The translations under genes were made by a program, and so were the position numbers. From assembly GCA_963770375.1 (NCBI GenBank), contig CAVYPM010000029.1:248001-312000 (forward strand): 64,000 nt of DNA. Reading direction: 5' to 3'. Under the pieces are notes generated by a model that worked only from the letters and a program-made list of their open reading frames with translations, was not told the origin of the DNA and did not search any database. Of this stretch, positions 25,875 through 34,706 are shown one piece after another. Each line of letters begins with the position of its first letter. Positions within the stretch are counted from its first letter, which is position 1. Source of the stretch: DASVBE01 sp963770375 (lineage in GTDB: Bacteria; Actinomycetota; Actinomycetes; Streptosporangiales; Streptosporangiaceae).

Positions 25875-26797
25875 ATGACTGACCTAGAGGGCAAGACGGC
25901 TCTGATCACGGGCGCCAACGCCGGGATCGGCAAGGAGGTGGCCCGGCAACTGGCATTACGTCCCGAGATGGCGCGGATCTACCTGGCGTGCCGGAACCGA
26001 GATCGGGCGACGACGGCAAAGGCCGAGCTCGAAGCCGAGACCGGCCGGCGCATCTTCGACATCGTTGTCATGGACGTCGCCGATCTGGGTTCGGTCCGCG
26101 CCGGCCTGGCGGCCATCGACGGATCCGTCGACGCGCTGGTCATGAACGCCGGCGTCATTGGCCCGCAGACGATGGACTTGACCGCTGACGGGGTCACCAC
26201 CGTGTTCGCGACGAACGTCCTTGGCCACGTCGTCCTCCTCGAAGGGCTCCTGGCCGAGGACCGGCTTGGCGAGGTTGCGGTCCTCGCCGGAAGTGAAGCA
26301 GTCCGCGGAGTTCCGAAGTTGCGGATGAAAGGGCCATCCTTCGTCTCAACCTCAGCCGATGAACTCGCCACCGTCATCGACGGCAGCTACTTCGCCAGCA
26401 GAAAAGCTGACTTCAACCTGGCGTTCGGCGCAGGCCAAGTACATCGGGGCCCTCTGGATGGCCTACCTGGCCCGCCAACACCCCGACCGCCGATTCATCA
26501 CCGTGAGCCCCGGGAACACCACCGGCACCCAAGCCCCCAACGACCTTCCCCTACCGATGCGGGTAGCCGCCAAGTACGTCATGCCCGCCCTAGGTCTCGC
26601 CCACAAACTCGACGTGGGAGCGAAGCGGCTCGTCGACGGCGTCACCGACCCGACCCTGTCCAGCGGCGTGTTCTACGCCAGCGCGGCCAACAAGCTGAAC
26701 GGGTCCGTTGGTCAACCAAGCGGACATCTTGCCCGATCTGGCCAACCCGTCGTTTCAGGACCACGCCAACGAGGCCATCCACCGCTTCATCACCTAG
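25875..26797 (+). pseudogene. SDR-family oxidoreductase with two frameshifts
   Basis: From ATG 25875 the first frame carries TGANAGIGKEVARQLAL (cofactor loop), CRNRDRATTAKAEL, VMNAGVIGP and SEAVRGVPKLRMKG. After an extra base near 26435 the second frame gives AKYIGALWMAYLARQHPDR, SPGNTTGTQAP and SSGVFYASAANKLNG. A third frame from about 26700 gives ADILPDLANPSFQDHANEA, then IHRFIT and the stop at 26795-26797. Rejoined it would be about 306 residues and resembles protochlorophyllide-reductase/retinol-dehydrogenase-like SDRs. It is preceded by an excellent promoter, so transcription signals outlived or coexist with the breaks. Confidence 0.7.
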
Positions 26798-27378
26798 ACA
26801 TTCGCAGAGTAGCTCGCCGACCGGTTCCACAGACGCCGAGTCAACATTCAGGAGCACGACCGCTCATCGGCAGAATCGGGTCTGTCTCGCCAACGGCTCT
26901 GTCGCACATCCGGTGGTAGCCGGGCATAATGGTGGCGATTAGCGGCCGGGCTCGCGACATCGCAGGTCAGTAGCCGGGTGGCCGCACTGGCGAAATTGGC
27001 TGACCTGCCTCCCGGCCACTTCGCGTGCCCGGCGTGGCGGGCCGGCATCCTCCGCCGTAGCACCGTCAGTACGGGAAAGAACGAGTTCAGAGCACTGGCA
27101 GCACTCTCAGTAACCGAGAAGACCAGCCGGGAGCCACTAACCGTTACCACCGGATGTGAGATGGAGCCGAACGTCGGACAGACCCCCGGGGCCAGCCGCA
27201 CAGCAGTCACAGGCATGCAGGCCCCCATCTCCATAAGGACAGGCCTGTCAGCCTGCCAGGATCCTTCTGAAGGTCACCCGCATATGGAGCCATATCCGGA
27301 TGTTCCGTCCTCGGATGAGAGCGTCCTGTTCGAGTGCACAGAGCCCGAGCTGCAGCCGGCGCCCACCTGCCGAGTCGG
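26798..27378. other. No confident gene
   Basis: About 580 bases between two broken genes. Open frames on both strands are short, lack good starts and show no recognisable motif. Probably intergenic or decayed DNA. Confidence 0.45.
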
Positions 27379-28205
27379 TCAGGACTGCAGGAAGGCCAGC
27401 AGGTCAGCGTTGATCGTCTCGGCCTGGGTGGTCGGCATGCCGTGCGGGAATCCTTTGTAGGTCTTCAGCGTCCCGTTCTGCACGAGCTCGCGCGGACAGC
27501 GGTCCGGAGTCGGCGTAGGGGACGATCTGGTCGTCGTCGCCGTGCATCACCAGGACCGGCACCGTGATCTTCTTGAGGTCCTCGGTGAAATCGGTCTGGG
27601 AGAAGGCGACGATGCCGTCGTAGTGTGCCTTCGCTCCGCCCATCATCCCCTGGCGCCACCAGTTCTCGATGATCGCCTCCGAGGATTCCACGCCGGGCCG
27701 GTTGAAGCCGTAGAAGGGGCCTGACGGCAGGGCCCGGTAGAACTCGGACCGGTTGGCGGCCAGCTGGGCCTGGAGGTCGTCGAACACGCTCTTCGGCAGG
27801 CCGCCGGGGTTGGCGTCGGTCTGCACCATGAGCGGCGGCACCGCACTGATCAGTACCGCTTTCGCCACACGGCTCTCACCGTGCCGGGCGATGTAGTGCA
27901 CGACCTCGCCGCCACCGGTGGAGTGCCCGACGTGGATCGGCGTCCTGGAGATCGAGATGGGCAGTCAGCGCAGCCAGGTCGTCGGCGTAGTGGTCCATGT
28001 CGTGACCGTCGCCGGTCTGCGTGGAGCGTCCGTGCCCGCGCCGGTCATGGGCGATGACGCGGTAGCCGTGCTGCAGGAAGAACAGCATCTGGGTGTCCCA
28101 GTCGTCGCCCGAGAGCGGCCAGCCGTGGCTGAAGACGATCGGTTGGCCCGAGCCCCAGTCCTTGTAGAAGATCTCCGTGCCATCGGTCGTCGTGATCGTG
28201 CCCAT
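27379..28205 (-). pseudogene. Alpha/beta hydrolase (non-haem chloroperoxidase-like), two frameshifts
   Basis: The first frame from ATG 28205 reads TTDGTEIFYKDWGSGQPIVF, SHGWPLSGDDWDTQ, VIAHDRRGHGRS, typical of the cofactor-free haloperoxidase/arylesterase branch. An extra base near 27925 moves to IHVGHSTGGGEVVHYIARHG (nucleophile Ser elbow), then SAVPPLMVQTDANPGGLPK and VLVMHGDDDQIVPY (acid). A second extra base near 27495 leads to TLKTYKGFPHGMPTTQAETI (catalytic His) and LLAFLQS, stop 27379. Rejoined length about 274 residues, standard for the family. All catalytic residues survive. Confidence 0.75.
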
Positions 28206-28432
28206 GCGTCTGCCTCCCTTGGTCTGGGCGTTGACGCCGGAACGTCCGCACTAGCGGGCTAACTATCTTTCAGTTAACACCCCAGGCCACTCGGCTGCCG
28301 CCGCGATGAACCCGCGGGATCGGCGTCCGATCTGGAACGTGACGGGCCCCGCGGCCCACACCGTCGCGACGGAATGACCGAACGAGGGCCAGACCCAATG
28401 GCTCACTCACCGGCATGGGAGTTGATGCCTCC

Positions 28433-29359
28433 TCAGGTTCCGGAGGCCATGTAGGCGGCGAGGATGTAGTTGGGGTGGCGGTCGAGGTTCTGGCGGGCGC
28501 GGTCGTATCGCATGGTGGTGCGGGGGTCGGCGTGGCGGGCGGCGATCTGGACATCGCGCAGGTCGACGCCGGCGCCGAGCATGGTGGTGACGAAGGTGTG
28601 CCGGAGCATGTGCGGGTGCGTCCGCGCGATCCTCACGCCAGCGTTGCCGGCCAGCCGGCGCAGCCGCCGGGTCGCGGCATGGCGGTCCATCCGGGTCCCG
28701 CGGCTGTTCAGCAGGACCGGCCCGGTGCCGCGGCTGCCGGTGGCCCGGTCGATCGCCCGGCCTACCGCGGGTGGCAGCGGGACGAGCACGATCTTTGTTC
28801 CCTTACCGCATATGCGAAGGACCCGGTGGCCGTGCTCCTCGCCGAGGTCCTCGATATTGGCACCGGTGGCTTCGAAGATCCGCAGCCCCAGCAGGCCGAG
28901 CATGGCCACAAGAGCGAAATCGCAGTCGTTGGCGGACTGGCGGGCCGCGGTGAGCAGGGCCTCGAACTGCAGGTGCGTGAACCCGAGCGTAGGTGACTCA
29001 GCTGGCACGGAGGGGCGGCGGACGTACTCGGCAGGCGAGTGCTCCAGGACGCCGTCGATGACGCAGGTCCGGTAGAACCCCGCCGTGACCGAGAACCGCC
29101 GCGACACCGTCGACGGCTTGAACCGGCGCACCTCCTGCATCCACCGGATGTACAGCTCCAGGTGCGGCCGCCGTGCCGCCAGCGGATCCAGGTCACGGTC
29201 CGTGCACCAGGAGAGGTAACAGCGCAGGTCAGACTCGGTGTGACCACGCGAAGAACCCTTGAAGCGCGCCAGGTACGCGGCCACCGCTAGCTGCAGAGGG
29301 GCCACAGGAGAAACGACGAGGCCGGACGGCATTACAGGTAACTCGTTGAGGTTCGTCAT
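28433..29359 (-). CDS. Tyrosine recombinase / phage-type integrase
   Basis: A 308-residue XerC/D-like tyrosine recombinase. The N-terminal SAM-like core-binding domain (residues 20-110: AVAAYLARFKG, RCYLSWCTDRDLDPL, RRFKPSTVSRRFSV) precedes the catalytic domain. Catalytic residues are all present: Arg160 (LGLR), Lys186 (GKGTK), His250-x-x-Arg253 (HMLR), His276 (ARHADPR) and nucleophile Tyr285 (MRYDRAR). It carries out site-specific DNA recombination. Intact and of full length. No tRNA gene, direct-repeat att pair or excisionase was recognised around it, but it closes a stretch rich in broken genes, so it may mark an old integrated element. Confidence 0.9.
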   Translation of the reverse strand: MTNLNELPVMPSGLVVSPVAPLQLAVAAYLARFKGSSRGHTESDLRCYLSWCTDRDLDPLAARRPHLELYIRWMQEVRRFKPSTVSRRFSVTAGFYRTCVIDGVLEHSPAEYVRRPSVPAESPTLGFTHLQFEALLTAARQSANDCDFALVAMLGLLGLRIFEATGANIEDLGEEHGHRVLRICGKGTKIVLVPLPPAVGRAIDRATGSRGTGPVLLNSRGTRMDRHAATRRLRRLAGNAGVRIARTHPHMLRHTFVTTMLGAGVDLRDVQIAARHADPRTTMRYDRARQNLDRHPNYILAAYMASGT

Positions 29360-29492
29360 GCTCCGACGCTGCGCTGACTCCCGGGTAAGAGCAACACCAG
29401 GCCCCGGAGCGGCAAAGTAGTGCGTTCTCAGGTGTCCAGTCTCAACGGTTTCGGGGGGGACCCTCGTCCGTCCGGGCGCCGCGTGCCGTATC

Positions 29493-31805
29493 TCAGCGCT
29501 TGCGGTATGTCGCGGTATAGGTGGTGTTCACCGCGGGCGCGGTGATGGTGTGGCTCTGCGGGCCGCCGTCCGACCACGAGATGAAGTTGTAGGTGGACTT
29601 GTTGAATTGCTGTGGCGACGGGGCGCTGACCGAGTTCGCCGAGCCGACGACTACCGTCACGGAGAACGGCGTGGTGCGCGGCGCCTCGTTCACCACCAGG
29701 TCGCTGAGGACGAGGCCGCCCGGGTTGGTCTTGAACGTGAGCACGACCGTCTTCGGGTCCAGCCGGACGCTCGTCGTCGAGGTCAGCCCGCCCGAGTCGG
29801 TCGCGGTCAGCCGCACTTCGAGCCAGCACGGGTATTCGTGGTCCGGCGCGGTGAACGATCCGCTGGAGACACCGGTGATGGTCTGGATCAGGTGCGTGTG
29901 GCAGTCGGTCGGCGTGAAGCAGTGATGCATGATCAGCGACCAGCTCAGCGCCGACGCGGGCAGCGTCCCGTCCTGCGTATCGGTGGCGTGGCCGGAGAAG
30001 GTGATCGTGTCGCCGACCTTCCAGGTCAGGCTTGACGCGGGCGAGTCGATGACCGCGTTCGGCGCGGTGTTGCCGGCGGTGACGGTGACGGTCGCCGTGT
30101 CGCTGGCGCCCTGGTCGTCGGTGACCCGCAGGACCGGGTGATAGACGCCCGCCGTGGTGTAGGTGTAGGACGCCGTCGGGCCGGTCGCGTCGCCGAACGT
30201 TCCGTCGCCGTTGAGATCCCATGAGTAGGTCAGCGGCTCGCCCTCGGGGTCGGACGAGCCGGTGCCGTCGAAGCTGACCGTCAGCGGGAGCGGGCCGTTG
30301 GTCGGGGTCGCCGTGATCACCGCGGTCGGCGGCTGGTTGGCGGCGGTGTAGGTGATGCGGTGGACGGTGCCGTCGTCCATGTCGACGTAGAACAGGTCGC
30401 CGCCGGGGCCGATCTTCAGGTCGACGGGATGCCCGGCGGCGGCGCCGGTCGCGTCGACGCCGACGAACGACTGCAGCCTGGACGGGTCGGGCAACCCGTT
30501 CGTGCCCGGGAGCATCGCCCAGATCTCGTTGCGGGTGTGGTCGGCGAAGAACAGCGCGCCGTTGTACTGCGCCGGATACGACCCGCCCTGGTAGAACGCG
30601 ACCCCGGTGACCGACGAGCCGCCGGTGTGGCAGCCGGAGTAGCTCACCACGCACGCGCTGTGGTTGTACGTGTAGTACGGCGCGGTGACCGAACCGGGCG
30701 CCGAGTACAGGGATGAGCACAGGTTGAGGCCGGCCCCCTGGTAGCCGCTTTGCGGCGACGCTCCCTCATAGCACGGCCAGCCGAAGTTCGACGCGGTCGC
30801 ACTCGCCGGTGACACCACGCGGTCGATCTCCTCCCAGGTGTTCCAGCCGACGTCGCCGACCCACAGTTCATCGGTGCCCGGGCGCTGGGTGATGCGGAAC
30901 GGGTTGCGCAGCCCGTAGGCCACGATGCGCCGCGCGTTGGCATCCGATGAGGAGTAGAACGGGTTGCCGGGCACGCCCGCGCCGGTGGCGGGATCGATCC
31001 GCAGCACCGCGCCGTCGAGGGTTGCCGGGCCGTCGGTACGCCGGACGCTCTGGCTGCGCAGCGCGCCGCCCTCCGCGCCGGGCGGGCTCAGCGCGGTGCC
31101 GGCCGCGCCGGGCGGGTCGCCACAGGGATTCGCCTGGTCGCCGGCGTAAGTCGCGCCGTACTGCCCGTAGTCGACGTTGTTGAAGCTGGCGCCGTCGCCG
31201 CCACTGACGTACAGATGCCCGTCGCGGCCGAACAACAGCGTGCCGATCGAGTGGCTCGGGAACTGCTGGCACCAGTTGTTGATGAGCACCTGCTCGGTGC
31301 CGGTCATGACGTTCCCGCTGATCGGCAGCCGCGACACGCGGGCCGACACCAGGCAGCCGTCGGTGGTCGGGCCCGGCGGCGTCGGGCAGGCGTCGCCCCA
31401 CACCGGTGCCGTGCCGCCGATCGGGGCGTCATACGCGTAGAGCACGTAGACGTATGGGTCTGCGGGGAAGTTGGGGGCGAGCGCCAGGCCGAGCAGGCCG
31501 CGATCCCAGTAGTCGTCGACCTCGCCCGACAGGTCGGCGAAGGTGACCGGGCTCGTGTCGGTCAGGCTCTGAAAGACCTTGATCACGCCGTTCTTCTGGC
31601 CGACGAAGATCCGCCCGTCGGGTGCGAATTGCAGCACCGTCGGGTTGGTCAGCCCGCTCAGCACGACCGAATCGCGGAACCCGGTGGGCAACGTGGACGC
31701 CCCTGCCGGGCTCGGCCCGGCCTGCGCGACGAGCGTGGCGCCCAGCACCACCGCTGCTGTACTGATCAGCCCGCGCCAACGCGCGGCAACCCCAAGACGT
31801 CCCAT
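29493..31805 (-). CDS. Secreted PQQ-type sugar dehydrogenase with PKD domain
   Basis: A 770-residue secreted protein. ATG 31805 gives a signal peptide (RGLISTAAVVLGATLVAQAG, AxA-like site before STLPTGF). Residues 35-470 form a six-bladed beta-propeller of the glucose/sorbosone dehydrogenase family: LTNPTVLQFAPDGRIFVGQK, RGLLGLALAPNFP, FPSHSIGTLLFGRDGHLYVS, GLRNPFRITQRPGTDELWVG, GDLFYVDMDDGTVHRI. A PKD domain (QPPTAVITATPTNGPLPLTV, TYSWDLNGDGTFGD) and beta-sandwich modules (one with a Cys pair MHHCFTPTDC) follow. It would oxidise sugars outside the cell if PQQ is available. An in-frame ATG at 31868 is a less likely start. Confidence 0.88.
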   Translation of the reverse strand: MGRLGVAARWRGLISTAAVVLGATLVAQAGPSPAGASTLPTGFRDSVVLSGLTNPTVLQFAPDGRIFVGQKNGVIKVFQSLTDTSPVTFADLSGEVDDYWDRGLLGLALAPNFPADPYVYVLYAYDAPIGGTAPVWGDACPTPPGPTTDGCLVSARVSRLPISGNVMTGTEQVLINNWCQQFPSHSIGTLLFGRDGHLYVSGGDGASFNNVDYGQYGATYAGDQANPCGDPPGAAGTALSPPGAEGGALRSQSVRRTDGPATLDGAVLRIDPATGAGVPGNPFYSSSDANARRIVAYGLRNPFRITQRPGTDELWVGDVGWNTWEEIDRVVSPASATASNFGWPCYEGASPQSGYQGAGLNLCSSLYSAPGSVTAPYYTYNHSACVVSYSGCHTGGSSVTGVAFYQGGSYPAQYNGALFFADHTRNEIWAMLPGTNGLPDPSRLQSFVGVDATGAAAGHPVDLKIGPGGDLFYVDMDDGTVHRITYTAANQPPTAVITATPTNGPLPLTVSFDGTGSSDPEGEPLTYSWDLNGDGTFGDATGPTASYTYTTAGVYHPVLRVTDDQGASDTATVTVTAGNTAPNAVIDSPASSLTWKVGDTITFSGHATDTQDGTLPASALSWSLIMHHCFTPTDCHTHLIQTITGVSSGSFTAPDHEYPCWLEVRLTATDSGGLTSTTSVRLDPKTVVLTFKTNPGGLVLSDLVVNEAPRTTPFSVTVVVGSANSVSAPSPQQFNKSTYNFISWSDGGPQSHTITAPAVNTTYTATYRKR

Positions 31806-32009
31806 GCCGCCCCCCGGCGGTCCGCTCCCCAGCGCACGGCCGCTTCCGCGCGCCGCTTCGCCCCGCATTCTGCTCGCCAGACAGGCACCGCGTCCGCGCT
31901 TTGGACAACTTACTCACATCGGCATGAGCGGATGCCTGGATTGTTTGCGAAGGTAGCAGACGGGAGCGGCGCGACGAGAGACGCGGCGTGTGAGGCCGGG
32001 CGGCGCTCG

Positions 32010-33094
32010 TCAGCCCGGTCTGATCTGCAGGCTCGGGGCCAGGTCCAGCAGCGGCGGGGCGTGCGCGGGGCGGAAGCCGCCGCCGAGCCAGGTGCCGGCG
32101 GTGATGGTTCCGCTGCGGAGGGCTCCGGCGGTGGCGGCGGCGGCCGTCCCGTCGTGGATGAACGTCACGGTGACGTCCGCGCTGGCCGCCGCCTCGATGC
32201 GGCCGCGCAGCCAGGCCAGCTGCCCGGCCAGGGTGCCGTAGATGCCCCGGCCGTCGTCGAGGGGGACGCCCTCGTGCACGTAGGACGCGACGCTGGCGAT
32301 GACGCGGACCGGGCCCGGGCGGACCGTGATCTTAGCGGCGCGCTGGGCGGTGCGGCTGAGCGCTGCGGCGACGGCCTCGTGCACCTCCCCGGCCGACGGC
32401 GGCCGTACGGTGGCATGCCGGACGGCAGCTGGCCGGACGGCGCGGCGCGGGTCTCCAGCAGGCGCAGCCCGGTCAGGGTGGTGGCGTCCCGGTCGGCGAT
32501 CGCGGTCTTGATGCTGGTGTGGCCGAGGTCGGCCACCACGGTGATCTCCTGGCTGCTGGCGGCGGACGCGTGCCGGGCGGCGCCCAGCAGCGGCGCCAGG
32601 GCCGGCTGCGGTGTGAGCGCCAGCCGGCACGGCCGGACCGCCGTCGAGGCGGCAGCCTGGGCAGCGGCCAGGATGGCCGGGCCGCACTGGCCGGCCAGCA
32701 GCCCGCCGCCCAGCCAGATACTGTCCACCTCCAGCCAGTACGCCAGGCAGGCCCGGCGGACCAGCGTCCGGCCCTGCTTCCCCGGCGTGGCCGGGTCGCG
32801 GAGCGTGGCGATCAGCGCGCCCAGGCGGCGGCCGAACTCCGCCAGCGTGGCGGCCGCGGCCCGGCCCGCATGGGTTGCCGGGTCCGCGACCGCGGACGCG
32901 AGCCCGTCGGCCAGCCGGTCCGCCGGCAGCCCGGCCAGGCCGTGCCCGGCGGCCAGCGCTAACAGCGCGTCGCGCGAGCACGTCAGCCCGGCCCGCAGAC
33001 CCGCCACGCCCGGTCCCCCGGCCGCGCCGATGACCACCTGGTTCAGGGACGCGTCCGCGGTCAGGTTCAGCGGGTCAAACCCGGCGCCTCCCAT
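32010..33094 (-). pseudogene. ROK-like (ASKHA) sugar-kinase-fold protein, frameshifted and in unusual domain order
   Basis: The first frame from ATG 33094 gives a helical part with AATLAEFGRRLGALIATLRD and VDSIWLGGGLLAGQCGPAIL, which resembles the C-terminal lobe of ROK kinases. It is followed by EITVVADLGHTSIKTAIADR, a phosphate-1 ATPase motif that normally begins such proteins. After a missing base near 32408 the second frame continues GEVHEAVAAALSRTAQRAAK, RVIASVASYVHEGVPLDDGR, VTFIHDGTAAAATAGALRSG and TWLGGGF to the stop at 32010. Rejoined length about 361 residues. The family call rests on motif pattern only. Confidence 0.5.
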
Positions 33095-33179
33095 GCCGCC
33101 CAGTCTGCCGCAGGCCAGGCCAGGCCCGGCTAGGTCAGCTCAGGCCAGGCCGGCCCAGCCGGCGCGAGCCGCCCTCCGG

Positions 33180-33665
33180 TCAGCTTGTGAAGCTGGCCAG
33201 CAGGCCGGCCTGGTAGGAGCCGCCCTTCTGGCGCACGATCACGCCCATCCGGTTGGCCGCGTTGATCAGGGCGACCAGGCAGACCAGCGCGGCGGCCTGG
33301 TCCTCGTCGTAGTGCTTGCGCACCTGGGCCCAGGTCTCGTCGGACACGCCGTGGCTGGCGTCGGCCAGCCGGGTGCCCTCCTCGCACAGCGCCAGCGCGG
33401 CCTGCTCGGCCTCGGTGAACACCTCGGCCTCGCGCCAGGCCGCGACCAGGCTGAGCCGCACCGCCGTCTCCCCCGCCGCCGCGGCCTCCTTGGTGTGCAG
33501 GTCGGTGCACCAGCCGCAGCCGTTGATCTGGCTGGCGCGCAGCCCCACCAGCTCCTGGACGGACCTGGGCAGCGGCGACTGCGCGATCACCAGGCTCGCG
33601 GCGGCGAACCGCTTGGCGAACCGGGCACCGAGCTCGTTCTCCATCAGGTTGAGCCGGGTTTCCAT
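33180..33665 (-). CDS. Carboxymuconolactone decarboxylase-family (AhpD-like) protein, ECF41 partner
   Basis: A 161-residue AhpD-like protein with the redox motif NGCGWCTDLHTKEA and the helical segment LVCLVALINAANRMGV. ATG 33665 is preceded by a GAGGA ribosome-binding site. The neighbouring divergent gene is an ECF41 sigma factor; in that family the adjacent gene is typically a COE protein (carboxymuconolactone decarboxylase, oxidoreductase or epimerase) and the main regulatory target. A promoter of the ECF41 type is readable upstream. Physiological substrate unknown. Confidence 0.92.
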   Translation of the reverse strand: METRLNLMENELGARFAKRFAAASLVIAQSPLPRSVQELVGLRASQINGCGWCTDLHTKEAAAAGETAVRLSLVAAWREAEVFTEAEQAALALCEEGTRLADASHGVSDETWAQVRKHYDEDQAAALVCLVALINAANRMGVIVRQKGGSYQAGLLASFTS

Positions 33666-33716
33666 GGTTTCGTCCTCACTTCCGTGTTGCGGTCCCGGTG
33701 GACCGGTCGCACATCA

Positions 33717-33743
33717 GATGCCGCCCGCCCGGTTCCTGTGACA
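33717..33743 (-). promoter_or_regulatory. ECF41-type promoter of the AhpD-like gene
   Basis: On the minus strand TGTCACA (33743-33737), 16 bases, then CATC (33720-33717). The published ECF41 motif is TGTCACA-N16-CGTC; one position differs. It leaves a leader of about 45 nt before ATG 33665. Confidence 0.8.
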
Positions 33744-33755
33744 CCGCCGTCCCGG

Positions 33756-33782
33756 TGTCACAAAACGGCGCGGCCCGCTGTC
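33756..33782 (+). promoter_or_regulatory. ECF41-type promoter of the sigma gene itself
   Basis: TGTCACA (33756-33762), 16 bases, then TGTC (33779-33782). Together with the opposite promoter the two -35 boxes form a perfect palindrome, TGTGACACC-N8-GGTGTCACA (33737-33762). The start codon lies 9 bases after the -10 box, so the sigma mRNA would be leaderless or nearly so. Confidence 0.75.
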
Positions 33783-33790
33783 TGGTGGGT

Positions 33791-34684
33791 ATGCCGACCA
33801 GCGTGAAAGATCCCGCCACCGAGGCCTTCCTCACCCACCGGAACCTGCTGTTCACCGTCGCCTACGAGATGCTCGGCTCGGCCGCCGACGCGGAGGACGT
33901 GCTCCAGGAGACGTGGCTGCGGTGGGCGGGCGTCGACCTCGGCACGGTCCGCGACCAGCGCGCCTACCTGGTCCGGATCACCACCCGCCAGGCGCTGAAC
34001 CGGCTGCGCACGCTCGGCCGCCGCAAGGAGTCCTACGTCGGCCCCTGGCTGCCCGAGCCGCTGCTGACCGCGCCCGACGTGGCCGAGGACGTCGAGCTCG
34101 CGGACAGCGTCTCGATGGCGATGCTGCTGGTGATGGAGACCCTCACGCCGGCCGAGCGGGCGGTGTTCGTGCTGCACGACGTGTTCGACTTCGGCTACGA
34201 CGAGATCGCCGAGTCCGTCGGCAAGACCCCGGCCGCGGTCCGCCAGATCGCGCACCGGGCCCGGTCTCACGTCGCCGCGCGCCGGCCGCGCGGGCCGGTG
34301 TCGCCGGCCGAGACCCGCAAGGCGCTCGAGGCGTTCCTGCGCGCCGCCCAGACCGGCGAGCTCCAGGACCTGCTCGCCATCCTGGCGCCGGACGTGGTCT
34401 TCCTCGGCGACGGCGGCGGGATCGTGCAGGCCTTCAGGACGCCGGTGACGGGAAAGAGCAAGGTGTCCCGGCTGATCGAGATCGGGCTGACCCGGATCCC
34501 CGCCTCCGCCACGCTGGAGCCGGCCCAGGTCAACGGCTACCCGGCGCTGATCCTCCGCCGCGACGGGGAGATCGACACGGTCATCGCGCTGCGCCTCGAC
34601 GACGGCCTGGTCACCGGGCTGTACGCGGTGCGCAACCCGGAGAAGCTGTCGCGCATGGAGCAGGAAACCGCGCTGCACCGCTGA
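33791..34684 (+). CDS. ECF41 (SigJ-like) RNA polymerase sigma factor with SnoaL-like C-terminus
   Basis: A 297-residue extracytoplasmic-function sigma factor. Region 2 (LLFTVAYEMLGSAADAEDVL, QETWLRW) and region 4 (LTPAERAVFVLHDVFDFGYD, EIAESVGKTPAAVRQIAHRA) are followed by a SnoaL-like extension of about 110 residues that in this family regulates activity in place of an anti-sigma factor. All three ECF41 landmark motifs are recognisable: WLPEP in the linker (YVGPWLPEPLL), DGGG (FLGDGGG) and an NPDKL-like RNPEKL near the C-terminus. ATG 33791 is chosen from family alignment; the ribosome-binding site is weak. Predicted to transcribe itself and the divergent AhpD-like gene. Confidence 0.95.
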   Translation: MPTSVKDPATEAFLTHRNLLFTVAYEMLGSAADAEDVLQETWLRWAGVDLGTVRDQRAYLVRITTRQALNRLRTLGRRKESYVGPWLPEPLLTAPDVAEDVELADSVSMAMLLVMETLTPAERAVFVLHDVFDFGYDEIAESVGKTPAAVRQIAHRARSHVAARRPRGPVSPAETRKALEAFLRAAQTGELQDLLAILAPDVVFLGDGGGIVQAFRTPVTGKSKVSRLIEIGLTRIPASATLEPAQVNGYPALILRRDGEIDTVIALRLDDGLVTGLYAVRNPEKLSRMEQETALHR

Positions 34685-34706
34685 GCCCGCAGCGCGCCCG
34701 GCCGCG

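Noticed and set aside
19105..33665. Two AhpD-like genes as a possible duplication
   Set aside because: They share only the CxxC motif region and fold-level features; neighbours, lengths and the rest of the sequence differ.
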